Shown piece after piece: positions 34,801 to 42,992 of a stretch of 64,000 nt of DNA. The stretch is from contig NZ_CAJHCQ010000021.1 in assembly GCF_904848665.1 (NCBI RefSeq), forward strand, positions 62,001-126,000, in the 5' to 3' direction. Numbering within the stretch: the first letter of the stretch is position 1; each line of letters starts with the position of its first letter. The notes under the pieces were generated by a model, which was not told where the DNA came from, searched no databases, and saw nothing but the letters and a program-made list of their open reading frames with translations. The position numbers and the translations under genes were made by a program. This DNA comes from Paraburkholderia hiiakae. GTDB taxonomy: Bacteria > Pseudomonadota > Gammaproteobacteria > Burkholderiales > Burkholderiaceae.

Positions 34801-35502
34801 GCCGCTTTGAGGCGAATAGGTGATCGACGTTCCGCTTGCGGATGCGGTGCCGTGGCTGGCCGTGGTCGCCACCGCGACGCTGGTCGCCGTGCCGCCGCCG
34901 AGGTTCAGTGTCACCGGATTGCTCTGGCTGCCATAGGCGACGGTCAGGCTGACCGGGCCAGCAGTGGGCGCGCCATAGTAGGTGAACTGGTCGGCGACGG
35001 TGGTCGCGCTCGTGCCGTTCGCGTTGGTCACGGTGATGTCGACCGTGCCCGTGGCGGCGGACGGCGATCCGGCGACGATCTGCGTCGCGGAAAGGAAGGT
35101 GAAGGAAGTCGCGGGCGTCGCGCCGAACATCACGGCTGTCGTGCCCGTAAAATTCGTGCCGGTGATGGTAATCGCGGTGCCGCCTCCCCTCGGCCCGGAG
35201 TTCGGGCTGACTGACGTGACCGTGGGCGGCGCAGCCGATGCGAGTCCTGGCAGTGCGAACGTCATGAGCAGCGCCACGCCGAATCTGGCAGCCAGCGCGC
35301 GACGCCAGCGTGCACCTGCCAGCAAGACGGCCGCGAGCGCGCGAGCGAACGATGGTGCGCGCGTGACCCCGGCGCGTGTTGCTGCACGGCATGCGTCGCA
35401 ACCGGACCGCGATGGCCCGCTTTGCCGAATCGATGCGATTTGCGTTAGAACCGCGCAGGCCGCAGCGCTGCGCGGGGACGTGTCCCAACACTTCTCTATC
35501 AT
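31879..35502 (-). CDS. autotransporter with IPT/TIG and Ig-like repeats
   Basis: A 1207-residue type V secretion protein. An extended N-terminal region holds a hydrophobic signal (GVALLMTFALPGLASAAPP, cleavage near 90). Residues about 92-175 form an IPT/TIG domain (VTSVSPNSGPRGGGTAITITGTNF). To about 830 there are alternating cadherin-like and He_PIG/Ig repeats, with recurring APYTYSL, LPTGLSL, GVLSGTPTAAG and YSQTLTASGG. After a linker (about 830-925), the C-terminal autotransporter barrel has FSIGAGFGYG, FALYGSYRP, GVLLPYARVEYQHDF and ends in Trp (SVSAPW). The surface passenger is repetitive and lacks an obvious catalytic site, which suggests adhesion. The start is uncertain: the long N-terminal part could be trimmed to an internal GTG. 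Confidence 0.85.
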   Translation of the reverse strand: MIEKCWDTSPRSAAACAVLTQIASIRQSGPSRSGCDACRAATRAGVTRAPSFARALAAVLLAGARWRRALAARFGVALLMTFALPGLASAAPPTVTSVSPNSGPRGGGTAITITGTNFTGTTAVMFGATPATSFTFLSATQIVAGSPSAATGTVDITVTNANGTSATTVADQFTYYGAPTAGPVSLTVAYGSQSNPVTLNLGGGTATSVAVATTASHGTASASGTSITYSPQSGYSGSDVFTYTASNGSGTSASATVTVTVNAPTLSISPATLTAPTVGTAYSETIVAGGGNAPYTFSIVSGSLPIGLSLNANTGVLSGTPTASGSASFTVKATDSSTGTGAFSVMQAYTVVINPAALTLTPSTLSAGTYGAPYSQTLTASGGTAPYTYSLTAGALPTGLSLSPTGVLAGTPTAAGTFNFTVQARDGNSMVGSQSYSLAINSVALPVAGSVAANVAYNSSGNTIALNLAGGAAASVAVASAASHGTAIASATSITYTPRTGYAGTDSFTYTATNSSGTSAPATVTITVGAPTLSITPATLTAPTVGVAYSQTLTASGGNAPYTYSIALGTLPAGLSLDAATGVLSGTPSAAGTSSFTVAATDSSTGPAGAAATQRAYTVTVNASTVVPAAPAVTVTTQSNTAVTIHATTNASGGPFTAIAIASAPKTGTAAVSGLDIVYTPASTSSGNVGFTYTIANSAGVSAPIAVTVTVNAVPVALAERQVSTSATQSVTVDITDGATGGPFTGAAIVSVSPASAGTATVVAGGYAMAKAAVAPQSGALALKFVPAAAFAGTATITYTLSNAIATSAPGIVLVTVAARPDPSTDPDVVGLINAQVEAARRFANAQIANYSRRLERLHGTGHAPSSNDLSVALPGKVPTAGAQCEDAGSPTLRDACLRANQALDASSSGSNDSARSRPGAGGRDHAVDASSDLAFWSAGSVDFGMNNSGNQRSGFRFTTPGVTAGMDYRISDHFSIGAGFGYGHDSSDIGNDGTKSTGDSYSFALYGSYRPQPSLFVDGIAGFGTLSFNSRRWDTNAGNFAMGQRDGRQMFASLAAGYEHRSDTWLISPYGRIAYADAALDQYSESGAGIDSLTYFGQTVTTVSGALGLRTEYAQATRWGVLLPYARVEYQHDFNGQSTASLAYADLAGAGPAYFVSTVPSSQNRMQVEIGSRFQMRSITFGLDYSVMFGHNSFMQGVRVSVSAPW

Positions 35503-35977
35503 TTTGTTCCCCGGGGCGCTTATTGATGCGCCTGCTTTCTTGTTCTTTCTTTTTTGGGTGGCTGCCGGTGGCGGCCCTCTTGATTCGGGGGGGATTATAT
35601 CCGCTCAACAAGTTGCGTGAGCAACGAATTGACTGGATAACGGCACCAGGAACGACGCGTCATGCAGCGTTAAGCGCCAGCCCTCATGCCCATCCCGCCA
35701 TCGGCCATCGCGACCGATGCGACCGTGAAGCGGGCTCGCGAAGTGGCAATGCCGCTATCAGATTCGGGCGCGATCCAATGTGCGCCAGCGAACATTTTCT
35801 CGCGATTTGCCTCGCGCCATATGCGAGGAGGCGCCAGCATTATCCTGACTAGAATTTCTTGCTAAATCGCCTATCGTTGAGGAGTCGCGCTCGCATACTG
35901 GCAATCAAAACAGCCTGTTTCCAGACATTTTGATGCGCAAGCATCGGTCGGGCGTACTTCTCGAACAGGAGTGGCAA
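35503..35977. other. divergent intergenic region between autotransporter and lysozyme genes
   Basis: Both promoters should lie in these 475 bases. A six-base hairpin stem (CCTCGC 35810-35815, GCGAGG 35823-35828) is the only structure seen. Open frames crossing it show no coding bias. Confidence 0.4.
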
Positions 35978-36484
35978 ATGGCGACTCCCAGACCCGTTGG
36001 GCCGGACGCGGTTACCCTTATCAAGCAATACGAAGGAATTCCGCTGCGTGACAATGTGGCTTACCCCTATCTCGATCCGATCGGCATATGGACGATAGGC
36101 TGGGGTCACGCCATCACCGCGCAAGGCCGGTTTTTGCGTGGTCAGCCCGATCTTTCCCGAGCGAAAGCGCTCTACCCCGATGGCATCACACTCGACCAGG
36201 CGGGCACGCTGCTCGACGGCGATCTCATCGATATCGGCAGCGAAGTGCTGGCGCTCGTCACTGTACCGCTGAACGAAAACCAGTACGGAGCACTAACGAG
36301 CTTTACGTTCAATCTGGGTTCACGAAACCTGCAGTCGTCGACGTTGCTCAAGGTGCTGAACGGCGGCGACTACAGCAGCGCCGCAAACCAGTTTGCGCGT
36401 TGGTGCTATGCGGGCGGCAAATTGATGTCGGGTCTGCTCGAACGCCGTAACGCGGAGCGCGCGCTTTTCCAGAAGACCCCATGA
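35978..36484 (+). CDS. GH24 phage-type lysozyme
   Basis: A 168-residue muramidase of the T4-lysozyme/lambdoid R family, cutting the glycan strand of peptidoglycan. The catalytic segment LIKQYEGIPL then YPYLDPIGIWTIGWGH supplies the Glu, Asp and Thr triad. NENQYGALTSFTFNLG and LLERRNAERALF complete the fold. There is no signal peptide and no phage gene nearby. Start: ATG 35978, five bases after AGGAG. The upstream ATG in the longer frame (35930) lacks a ribosome site. Its stop overlaps the next gene's ATG (ATGA), so it is coupled to a membrane protein. Confidence 0.88.
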   Translation: MATPRPVGPDAVTLIKQYEGIPLRDNVAYPYLDPIGIWTIGWGHAITAQGRFLRGQPDLSRAKALYPDGITLDQAGTLLDGDLIDIGSEVLALVTVPLNENQYGALTSFTFNLGSRNLQSSTLLKVLNGGDYSSAANQFARWCYAGGKLMSGLLERRNAERALFQKTP

Positions 36485-37626
36485 CAGTGAGCTTTTCCGG
36501 AGGCGCCATGCAATCACGCTTTCGCTTGTATCGCTACGTGCTGGCTATCGTTGCGCTCGCGCTGGCAGCGGGGCTTCCGGTTGCTGGCCACGCTCAGCAA
36601 CTCGTGCGCGAGATGCAATTGGGCGACGTCGTCGATGTTTACGTGACGAAACCGTGTTCGCAAATGGGCGCGATTTCGCAGTACCAGTTGCACGTGGACG
36701 GCGCGCCGACCGGCATAACCGCGCAGGGTTGCCGCAAGTTGACGGCAGACGAGGCGCGCATCGTCGGCAAAGATGACGTTGCGAGCCTCAGCTTCCTGCT
36801 GCATTTATACGGCGACGCCGGCCAGCAGGGCGGTTTGACGCCGGAGAACTCGGTCGCCTGGCATACGCTTGTCGCGCTGCCCTGGGACGGCCAGAACTTC
36901 GGGCGAGTTCGCTTGATGAATGCGAGCGTCGTCGACAAGGACGGCAACGAACTTGCGGCAGAGGACAGCAAGTTCCGATTCGTTTGGGCGCCGATCTGGA
37001 AAATCGGCGTGGGGCTTGGCGCCATCGCCGTAGTGATTTTCCTGTTCGTCTGGTTAGGTGCGCAAACCGCGTTGCTGCGCGATACCGGCGCGAACACATC
37101 CGTGCCATACGAGCAGCGCACCTACAGCCTCGCGCGTACGCAAATGGCGTGGTGGACGCTGATCATCGTGGCGTCGTACATCTATATCTGGATTGCGACG
37201 GGAACCCAGCCCGAGTTCACGGCACAGGCCATCTCGCTGCTTGGGTTGAATGCTCTCGTGTCAGGCGCGTCGCGCACCGTCGATCTCTCCCGGGGGACGG
37301 CATTCCCGCCGCGCATGGCGCAGTTCTTCTTCGATCTGGTCAGTGACGAAAGCGGGGTGGCGATACACCGGTTGCAGATGCTCATCTTCACGGTGGTGGT
37401 GGGGGCAAACTTTCTGTATCAGGTGATCGTCGCAGTCGCGATGCCGACACTGGACCCCACGACGCTTGCCCTCATCGGCGTGAGCGGCGCGACTTACGTG
37501 GGCTTCAAGACTAAGGAGCCGCAGCCTAAACAGGATGCCGGTCCGGGCACCGCGAGCGGGGGCGGCGACCAGGCGGCCGATTACGATGCCAAGGGCGGTT
37601 ATTCGACTGGCGACGCCACGGCATGA
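36481..37626 (+). CDS. multi-TM membrane protein of unknown function coupled to the lysozyme
   Basis: A 381-residue protein with a signal peptide (internal Met10 start likely: FRLYRYVLAIVALALAAGLPVAGHAQ). A periplasmic domain to about 175 carries two Cys (KPCSQM and AQGCRKL). Membrane segments lie at about 180-200 (IGVGLGAIAVVIFLFVWL), 225-245, 295-318 and 320-340. The membrane part has YSLARTQMAWWTLIIVASY and ends ALIGVSGATYVGFKTKEP, a pattern I associate with conserved bacterial membrane proteins of unknown function. The C-terminus is Gly/Asp-rich. The four-base overlap with a lysozyme gene lacking a signal suggests an export or control role, but none is established. Confidence 0.65.
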   Translation: MTVSFSGGAMQSRFRLYRYVLAIVALALAAGLPVAGHAQQLVREMQLGDVVDVYVTKPCSQMGAISQYQLHVDGAPTGITAQGCRKLTADEARIVGKDDVASLSFLLHLYGDAGQQGGLTPENSVAWHTLVALPWDGQNFGRVRLMNASVVDKDGNELAAEDSKFRFVWAPIWKIGVGLGAIAVVIFLFVWLGAQTALLRDTGANTSVPYEQRTYSLARTQMAWWTLIIVASYIYIWIATGTQPEFTAQAISLLGLNALVSGASRTVDLSRGTAFPPRMAQFFFDLVSDESGVAIHRLQMLIFTVVVGANFLYQVIVAVAMPTLDPTTLALIGVSGATYVGFKTKEPQPKQDAGPGTASGGGDQAADYDAKGGYSTGDATA

Positions 37627-37654
37627 CGGTGTGCGCTTTGACTTTCCGCTACCC

Positions 37655-38515
37655 TCAAACGGTCGCCACGAGAATCGACTCTCCACTCGCCGGCCTCAGG
37701 CCATCGCTACGGTCTGCGAAATAACGTGCGGTGAGATCGGCGGTCGAAACAATGTGCGCGTCGCGTAACCCCGCATCGCGTGCGAGCGCAAGCATCTCGT
37801 CCGGTGCGAAGAAGCTCACGAACGGCGTACCCGCCGCCCTCGCACGTTCATACACGGCGGCGTGCTGCGAGCGCTCGGGCTCGTCGATGAGCTCGAGCGG
37901 CAAAAGGAACGTCATGACGAGCGTCGAGCCCGGTGCGAGCTGCGCGATCTGCCGCAGCGTCGCAAGGTTCGCTTCGCGCGTGAGATACATCGAGACGCCC
38001 GTCGACGCGATCACCGCGGGGCTAGCGGCGTCGAACCCGGCCGCGGCGAGCCGTTCCCACCACGTCTCGCCGGCTTCGAAATCCACCGGCACGAAACGCA
38101 GCCAGTCCTGTTCGCGAAACCCCAACTCCATGAGCCGCTGACGCTTCCACGCCTGCGTGCCCGGCTTGTCCACTTCGTACACGTACAGGCGCGAGGCGAT
38201 CTCGGGGTGGCGCTGCGCGAACGTGTCGAGTCCCGCTCCGAGAATCGCGTACTGTTGCGCGAGACCTTTTGCGGTCTGTTCGGCCACGAGGTCTTCGACG
38301 AAGCGCGCGCGCCCGACGATCGAAGCACGATAACCGCGCGTGCCTTCAGGATGCATATCGGGCCGCTCGCGCCAGTTCGATTCGGGCGCGGCGATCTGCA
38401 TGCCGGTTTCGTCTTCGAGCACGTGAGGCGCGTCGTCGACCTGGACGTGCAGCGCGCGCCACAGCGCGACGCGAATGGCGGTGCTGTCGGGAGCGGCGGT
38501 ATGGCTGGCGGGCAT
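37655..38515 (-). CDS. class I SAM-dependent methyltransferase, LCM/PPM1-like family
   Basis: A 286-residue methyltransferase of the leucine carboxyl methyltransferase-like family (TIGR00027 type). The AdoMet-binding motif is QYAILGAGLDTFAQRHP, followed by the acidic YVYEVDKPGTQAWKRQRL and FVPVDFEAG. The ASTGVSMYLT and GSTLVMTFLLP segments fit the family. The substrate is unknown; members occur in natural-product tailoring as well as housekeeping. The ATG at 38515 is preferred over an in-frame GTG at 38545 because it follows AGAGGA. It lies 34 bases after the LysR gene and may be co-transcribed with it. Confidence 0.8.
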   Translation of the reverse strand: MPASHTAAPDSTAIRVALWRALHVQVDDAPHVLEDETGMQIAAPESNWRERPDMHPEGTRGYRASIVGRARFVEDLVAEQTAKGLAQQYAILGAGLDTFAQRHPEIASRLYVYEVDKPGTQAWKRQRLMELGFREQDWLRFVPVDFEAGETWWERLAAAGFDAASPAVIASTGVSMYLTREANLATLRQIAQLAPGSTLVMTFLLPLELIDEPERSQHAAVYERARAAGTPFVSFFAPDEMLALARDAGLRDAHIVSTADLTARYFADRSDGLRPASGESILVATV

Positions 38516-38549
38516 GGTTCGGTCCTCTGTGGCGGGTTTCGTCACACGA

Positions 38550-39533
38550 TTATCGCGCGCCCGGCTCGCGGCGGTGCGCCCCGTAAATGTCGGCGCTCAC
38601 TTGCCGCAACGCCTCGATCATCACGCTCGCCGCGGGCGTGAAGAGGCGATCCGCGCGCGTGATGATGCCGAAGTCGTCCATCTGGCAATCCATCGGCACG
38701 GGCAGGATCGCGACCATGCCGTGCGCCGCGTAGTAGTGCGCCACATCCTCGGTGAGCACGGCGATCATGTCGCTTTGCTCAAGCACGCGCGTGATGAAGA
38801 GCAGCGCGGGCGTTTCCACCACGTTCGAAGGGGGCGCGAGGCTCGCGCGCTGGAACATCAGCTCGAAGCGATGGCGCAGCACGCTGCCAACTGGCGGCAC
38901 GACCCACGTGGCGCGCGCGATGTCGGCGAGCGCGATTGGTTGGGGTTTATCCGCTGCCTGCCCGAGCATGGGATGCCCCGGCCGAACCACGGCGCATACC
39001 GGCTCGCCCGCGAGCGGCTCGTAGCGCAACTGGAGCTTGTCGTGCTCGGCGGAAAGGCGGCCCAGCACCACGTCGAGCTTGTCTTGCGCCAGATGTTCGA
39101 GCAGCACGTTGCTGGCGTCGATCTCCACGGATACGCGCAGGTTTGCATGCGTGCGCTTGACCGCCGCGACGGCGGCCGGCAGCACGCGCACGCCCGGCGA
39201 GGTGATCGCGCCCACCGCGACGTGGCCAAGGCGCCCCGCCTTGAGCGCGCTCAGTTCCTCCTGCGCCTGGTCGAGGCTACCGAGCACGGCGCGCGCGTGG
39301 CGGATCAGGGCGTCGCCGTACAGCGTGGGCCGCATGCCCCGCGGCATGCGCTCGAACAGCACCGCGCCGAGCATGTCCTCGAGCTCCCGCAGGAGCTTCG
39401 ACGCAGCAGGCTGCGTCATGTTCAGCGCCGCGGCCGCGCGGTGAATGTTGCCCTCCTCGGCCAGCGCCACGACGAGGAGCAATTGCCGCGTTTTCAGCCG
39501 CGTGCGCACGTACCAGGGGCTCGAATCGAGCAT
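38550..39533 (-). CDS. LysR-family regulator, probable regulator of the arabinose operon
   Basis: A 327-residue LysR-type activator. The N-terminal helix-turn-helix is FKTRQLL-like LKTRQLLLVVALAEEGNIHRAAAALNMTQPAASKLLRELED. The co-inducer domain includes RVSVEIDASNVLLEHLAQDKLDVVLGR and AVVRPGHPMLG. It resembles the GbpR/CbbR-like sugar regulators found beside arabinose and galactose genes in Alpha- and Betaproteobacteria. It is divergent from the arabonate dehydratase operon, and an inverted repeat at 39579-39594 lies between. A sugar or aldonate is the likely inducer. Confidence 0.87.
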   Translation of the reverse strand: MLDSSPWYVRTRLKTRQLLLVVALAEEGNIHRAAAALNMTQPAASKLLRELEDMLGAVLFERMPRGMRPTLYGDALIRHARAVLGSLDQAQEELSALKAGRLGHVAVGAITSPGVRVLPAAVAAVKRTHANLRVSVEIDASNVLLEHLAQDKLDVVLGRLSAEHDKLQLRYEPLAGEPVCAVVRPGHPMLGQAADKPQPIALADIARATWVVPPVGSVLRHRFELMFQRASLAPPSNVVETPALLFITRVLEQSDMIAVLTEDVAHYYAAHGMVAILPVPMDCQMDDFGIITRADRLFTPAASVMIEALRQVSADIYGAHRREPGAR

Positions 39534-39578
39534 GTTTCCGCCTGATTTCCCAAATAGTTTTAGGTGTTTATACCAATG

Positions 39579-39594
39579 CCGATTTCGATATCGG
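39579..39594. promoter_or_regulatory. inverted repeat in the LysR/arabonate dehydratase gap
   Basis: CCGAT (39579-39583) and ATCGG (39590-39594) are perfect arms around TTCGAT. The site lies about 46 bases from the LysR start and about 105 from the dehydratase ATG. A TATACC motif nearby (39570-39575) recurs upstream of the second dehydratase (60758-60763). Confidence 0.35.
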
Positions 39595-39699
39595 AAGCGT
39601 CCATTTTTTCATTAGAAGGTTATCAGACTTCTCCATAGACTGTGCCGGACGAAACGATTGAACTTATCGGCGAACTACTCGCACCACAAGACGAACACG

Positions 39700-41451
39700 A
39701 TGTCGGATACCAAACCCAAACTGCGCTCCCAACAGTGGTTCGGCACCACGGACAAGAACGGCTTCATGTACCGAAGCTGGATGAAGAATCAGGGCATCCC
39801 CGATCACGAATTCGATGGTCGCCCGATCATCGGTATCTGCAACACCTGGTCGGAACTCACGCCCTGCAATGCGCACTTCCGCAAGCTCGCCGAGCACGTG
39901 AAGCGCGGCATTTATGAAGCCGGTGGCTTTCCGGTCGAGTTCCCGGTGTTCTCGAACGGCGAATCGAACCTGCGCCCCTCGGCCATGCTCACGCGCAATC
40001 TCGCCTCCATGGACGTGGAAGAGGCGATTCGCGGCAACCCCATCGACGCCGTCGTCCTGCTGTGCGGCTGCGACAAGACCACGCCCGCGCTCCTGATGGG
40101 CGCCGCGAGCGTGGACGTGCCCGCCATCGTCGTGACGGGTGGCCCGATGCTCAACGGCAAGCACGAAGGACGCGACATTGGCTCGGGCACGGTGGTGTGG
40201 CGGCTGCACGAGGAACTGAAGGCGGGCGAAATCAACCTGCATCAGTTCCTTTCGGCCGAAGCGGGCATGTCGCGCTCGGCGGGCACGTGCAACACCATGG
40301 GCACCGCCTCGACGATGGCCTGCATGGCCGAGTCGCTAGGCGTTTCGCTGCCGCACAACGCCGCGATTCCGGCCGTGGATGCGCGCCGCTACGTGCTCGC
40401 GCATATGTCGGGCATCCGCATCGTGCAGATGGCGCTGGAAGACCTGAAACTCTCTAAGATCCTCACGCGTGAAGCGTTCGAGAACGCGATTCGCACGAAC
40501 GCGGCCATCGGCGGCTCGACCAACGCCGTGATTCACCTGAAGGCGATTGCGGGCCGCATCGGCGTGGACCTCGAACTCGAAGACTGGCAGCGCATTGGCC
40601 GCAACACGCCGACCATCGTCGATCTGCAGCCTTCGGGCCGCTTCCTGATGGAAGAGTTCTACTACGCAGGCGGGCTGCCGGCGGTGCTGCGCCGGCTTGG
40701 CGAAGCGAATCTGCTGCCGCATCCCGATGCGCTCACCGTGAACGGCAAGTCCATCTGGGACAACGTGCGCGAAGCGCCCAACTATAACGACGAAGTGATT
40801 CGTCAGCTCGACAACCCATTGATCGCTGACGGCGGCATTTGTATCCTGCGCGGCAATCTCGCGCCGCGCGGCGCGGTGCTCAAGCCTTCGGCGGCTACGC
40901 CCGAGTTGCTCAAGCATCGCGGCCGCGCCGTGGTGTTCGAAAACTTCGACCACTACAAGGCGACCATCGGCGACGAGTCGCTCGACGTCGACAAAGACTC
41001 CATTCTCGTGATGAAGAACTGCGGCCCGCGCGGCTACCCCGGCATGGCCGAGGTCGGCAACATGGGCCTGCCGCCCAAGCTGCTGCGCCAGGGCGTGAAA
41101 GACATGGTGCGCATTTCGGATGCGCGCATGAGCGGCACGGCTTACGGCACGGTGGTGCTGCACGTCGCGCCCGAAGCTGCGGCCGGTGGCCCGCTCGCGG
41201 CCGTGCGCAACGGCGACTGGATCGAGCTGGATTGCGAATCGGGGCGCCTGCATCTGGACATCAGCGACGAGGAACTCGAGCGCCGCTTGAGCGATGTCGA
41301 TCCGGCCGCGGCGCCTGGCGTGGCGGAGCACCTGGGCAAGGGTGGCTACGCGCGCCTCTATATCGATCACGTGCTGCAGGCCGACGAAGGTTGCGATCTC
41401 GACTTCCTCGTGGGCAAGCGCGGGGCGGCAGTGCCGCGGCATTCGCACTGA
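39700..41451 (+). CDS. araC: L-arabonate dehydratase (IlvD/Edd family), copy 1
   Basis: Converts L-arabonate to L-2-keto-3-deoxyarabonate in the oxidative L-arabinose pathway (Azospirillum naming; unrelated to the E. coli regulator AraC). The 583-residue protein is a full-length IlvD/Edd dehydratase. Its iron-sulfur ligands are visible in SELTPCNAHF, LLCGCDKTTPALLMGA and GTCNTMGTASTMACMAE. The N-terminal WFGTTDKNGFMYRSWMKNQG and C-terminal DEGCDLDFLVGKRG match sugar-acid dehydratases and not IlvD proper. Start: ATG 39700 (MSDTKPK), where similarity to copy 2 begins. It is the first gene of the operon, which continues into the MFS, KDA dehydratase, dehydrogenase and araFGH genes. Confidence 0.9.
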   Translation: MSDTKPKLRSQQWFGTTDKNGFMYRSWMKNQGIPDHEFDGRPIIGICNTWSELTPCNAHFRKLAEHVKRGIYEAGGFPVEFPVFSNGESNLRPSAMLTRNLASMDVEEAIRGNPIDAVVLLCGCDKTTPALLMGAASVDVPAIVVTGGPMLNGKHEGRDIGSGTVVWRLHEELKAGEINLHQFLSAEAGMSRSAGTCNTMGTASTMACMAESLGVSLPHNAAIPAVDARRYVLAHMSGIRIVQMALEDLKLSKILTREAFENAIRTNAAIGGSTNAVIHLKAIAGRIGVDLELEDWQRIGRNTPTIVDLQPSGRFLMEEFYYAGGLPAVLRRLGEANLLPHPDALTVNGKSIWDNVREAPNYNDEVIRQLDNPLIADGGICILRGNLAPRGAVLKPSAATPELLKHRGRAVVFENFDHYKATIGDESLDVDKDSILVMKNCGPRGYPGMAEVGNMGLPPKLLRQGVKDMVRISDARMSGTAYGTVVLHVAPEAAAGGPLAAVRNGDWIELDCESGRLHLDISDEELERRLSDVDPAAAPGVAEHLGKGGYARLYIDHVLQADEGCDLDFLVGKRGAAVPRHSH

Positions 41452-41533
41452 GCGTCTGATGCACGGAGGCAGGGCACACCGGCGCCCTGAGTGCGCGAAA
41501 TTAGCGAGGGTGCGCCGGCAAGAAGAAATACAG

Positions 41534-41581
41534 CCATGCTTTGCATGGGACCGCACTAACGCTAAAGCGTAAAGTGCGGTC
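41534..41581 (+). promoter_or_regulatory. two adjacent RNA hairpins before the MFS gene
   Basis: CCATGC TTT GCATGG (41534-41548) is a perfect six-base stem. It directly abuts a larger hairpin with arms GACCGCACT (41549-41557) and AGTGCGGTC (41573-41581) and an inner ACGCT/AGCGT stem. The structure ends about 15 bases before the MFS ATG, next to its ribosome site (CAGGAG). It could act as an attenuator, RNA stability element or regulator-binding site. No T-run follows. Confidence 0.5.
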
Positions 41582-41596
41582 GACACAGGAGACACG

Positions 41597-42952
41597 ATGA
41601 CGAACCCGCAGGTGCTGCAACACGATAGCCCCGCCGCGCTGGCAAGCGCCAGCGGCGAGGAAAAGCACATCGTCGGCCATATCGCGCGCCGGCTCCTGCC
41701 GTTTCTCGCGCTGATCTATGTGGTGGCGTATATCGACCGTACCGTGGTTGGCTTCGCGAAGCTGCACATGAACGCGGCCGTGGGCCTTTCCGACGCCGCC
41801 TATGGCCTGGGCGCAGGTCTCTTCTTCATCGGCTATTTCCTTTGCGAGGTGCCGAGCAATCTCGCGCTCGCGCGCTTCGGCGCGCGCGTGTGGTTCGCGC
41901 GCATTCTGTTCACGTGGGGCGTGATCACGATGCTTATGGCGCTCGTGAGCGGCCCGAAGAGCTTCTACGCGTTGCGCTTTTTGCTGGGCGCGGCGGAGGC
42001 GGGGCTTTATCCGGGCATTCTGTATTTCCTCACGCAGTGGTTTCCCATGCGCCACCGCGCGCGCGTCATCGGTCTTTTAGTGCTCGCGCAGCCCATCGCG
42101 GGCATCGTGACCGGCCCGATTGCGGGCGCGCTGCTCGAAACGCACGGCTTTTTCGGTATGTCGAACTGGCAGACGCTCTTCGTTGTGAGCGGCCTGCCCG
42201 CCGTGCTGCTGTGCATCCCCACGCTGCGCCTGCTGCCCGAGTCGCCCGCGCACGCGCGCTGGCTCGACGACACCGAGCGCCGCTGGATCGAGCGCGAACT
42301 CGCCGCCGACCAGCGCGCCTACAGCCTCGACACGCACCGCAACCCGTTCAGCGCGCTCAAGGACCGCCGCGTGTTACTGCTGGCGCTGCTGTTCCTGCCG
42401 TTTCCGCTATGCATCTATGGTTTGTCGCTCTGGTTGCCTACCATTATCAAGGCGTTCGGCGTGAGCGATTCCACGGCCGGCCTGCTTTCCGCGGTTCCTT
42501 ATCTGTTCGCGGTGGCTGGCTTGCTGCTCGTGCCGCGCCATTCGGACAAGCATCGCGAGCGCTACGGCCACATCGTCGTGGTCTCGGGCGTCGCGGCGCT
42601 GACGATGGCTGCGAGCGCGTGGTTTCACGCGCCGGCGCTGCAACTGCTGTTCATCTGCCTGACCGCTTTCTCGATCTACTCGATTCAGGCCGTGGTCTGG
42701 GCGCTGCCCGGCGAGTTCCTCACCGGCGCGAGCGCGGCCGTGGGGATCGCGACGATCAACTCGCTCGCGAATCTCGGCGGCTATCTCGGCCCCTATGGCA
42801 TCGGGCTCATCAAGGACGCTACGGGCAGCCTCGCGGCCGGGCTTTACTTTCTCGCGGCCACGCTGGTCTTCGCGGTGCTCGTGACGTTCGCCGTGCGCGC
42901 GGTGCTGCGCACGCCCCAACGCGGCACTGGAGAACTGGCGAGCGAATCGTGA
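41597..42952 (+). CDS. MFS transporter, anion:cation symporter (ACS)-like
   Basis: A 451-residue, 12-TM major facilitator of the ACS (glucarate/tartrate/phthalate-type) branch. The N-terminal membrane segment LLPFLALIYVVAYIDRTVVGFAKLHMN holds the DRT/DRxN-like signature. GFFFIGYFLCEVPSNLALARFGARVW and RFLLGAAEAGLYPGILYFLTQWFP follow. Placed between arabonate dehydratase and KDA dehydratase genes, it probably imports a sugar acid such as L-arabonate. Start: ATG 41597 behind CAGGAG. Hairpins precede it and could adjust its expression. Substrate is inferred from context. Confidence 0.85.
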   Translation: MTNPQVLQHDSPAALASASGEEKHIVGHIARRLLPFLALIYVVAYIDRTVVGFAKLHMNAAVGLSDAAYGLGAGLFFIGYFLCEVPSNLALARFGARVWFARILFTWGVITMLMALVSGPKSFYALRFLLGAAEAGLYPGILYFLTQWFPMRHRARVIGLLVLAQPIAGIVTGPIAGALLETHGFFGMSNWQTLFVVSGLPAVLLCIPTLRLLPESPAHARWLDDTERRWIERELAADQRAYSLDTHRNPFSALKDRRVLLLALLFLPFPLCIYGLSLWLPTIIKAFGVSDSTAGLLSAVPYLFAVAGLLLVPRHSDKHRERYGHIVVVSGVAALTMAASAWFHAPALQLLFICLTAFSIYSIQAVVWALPGEFLTGASAAVGIATINSLANLGGYLGPYGIGLIKDATGSLAAGLYFLAATLVFAVLVTFAVRAVLRTPQRGTGELASES

Positions 42953-42992
42953 AGGCGCGGCCTGACACCCTTACTCAAGCAGGACTGAAGAC

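Noticed and set aside
31879..35502. repeat-rich region as a possible CRISPR or satellite array
   Set aside because: Repeats are long, diverged and in frame with Ig-like protein domains; no short direct repeats with unique spacers.
35978..36484. lysozyme gene as evidence of a prophage
   Set aside because: No integrase, holin, capsid or tail genes nearby; neighbouring genes are chromosomal, so only a domesticated lysozyme can be claimed.
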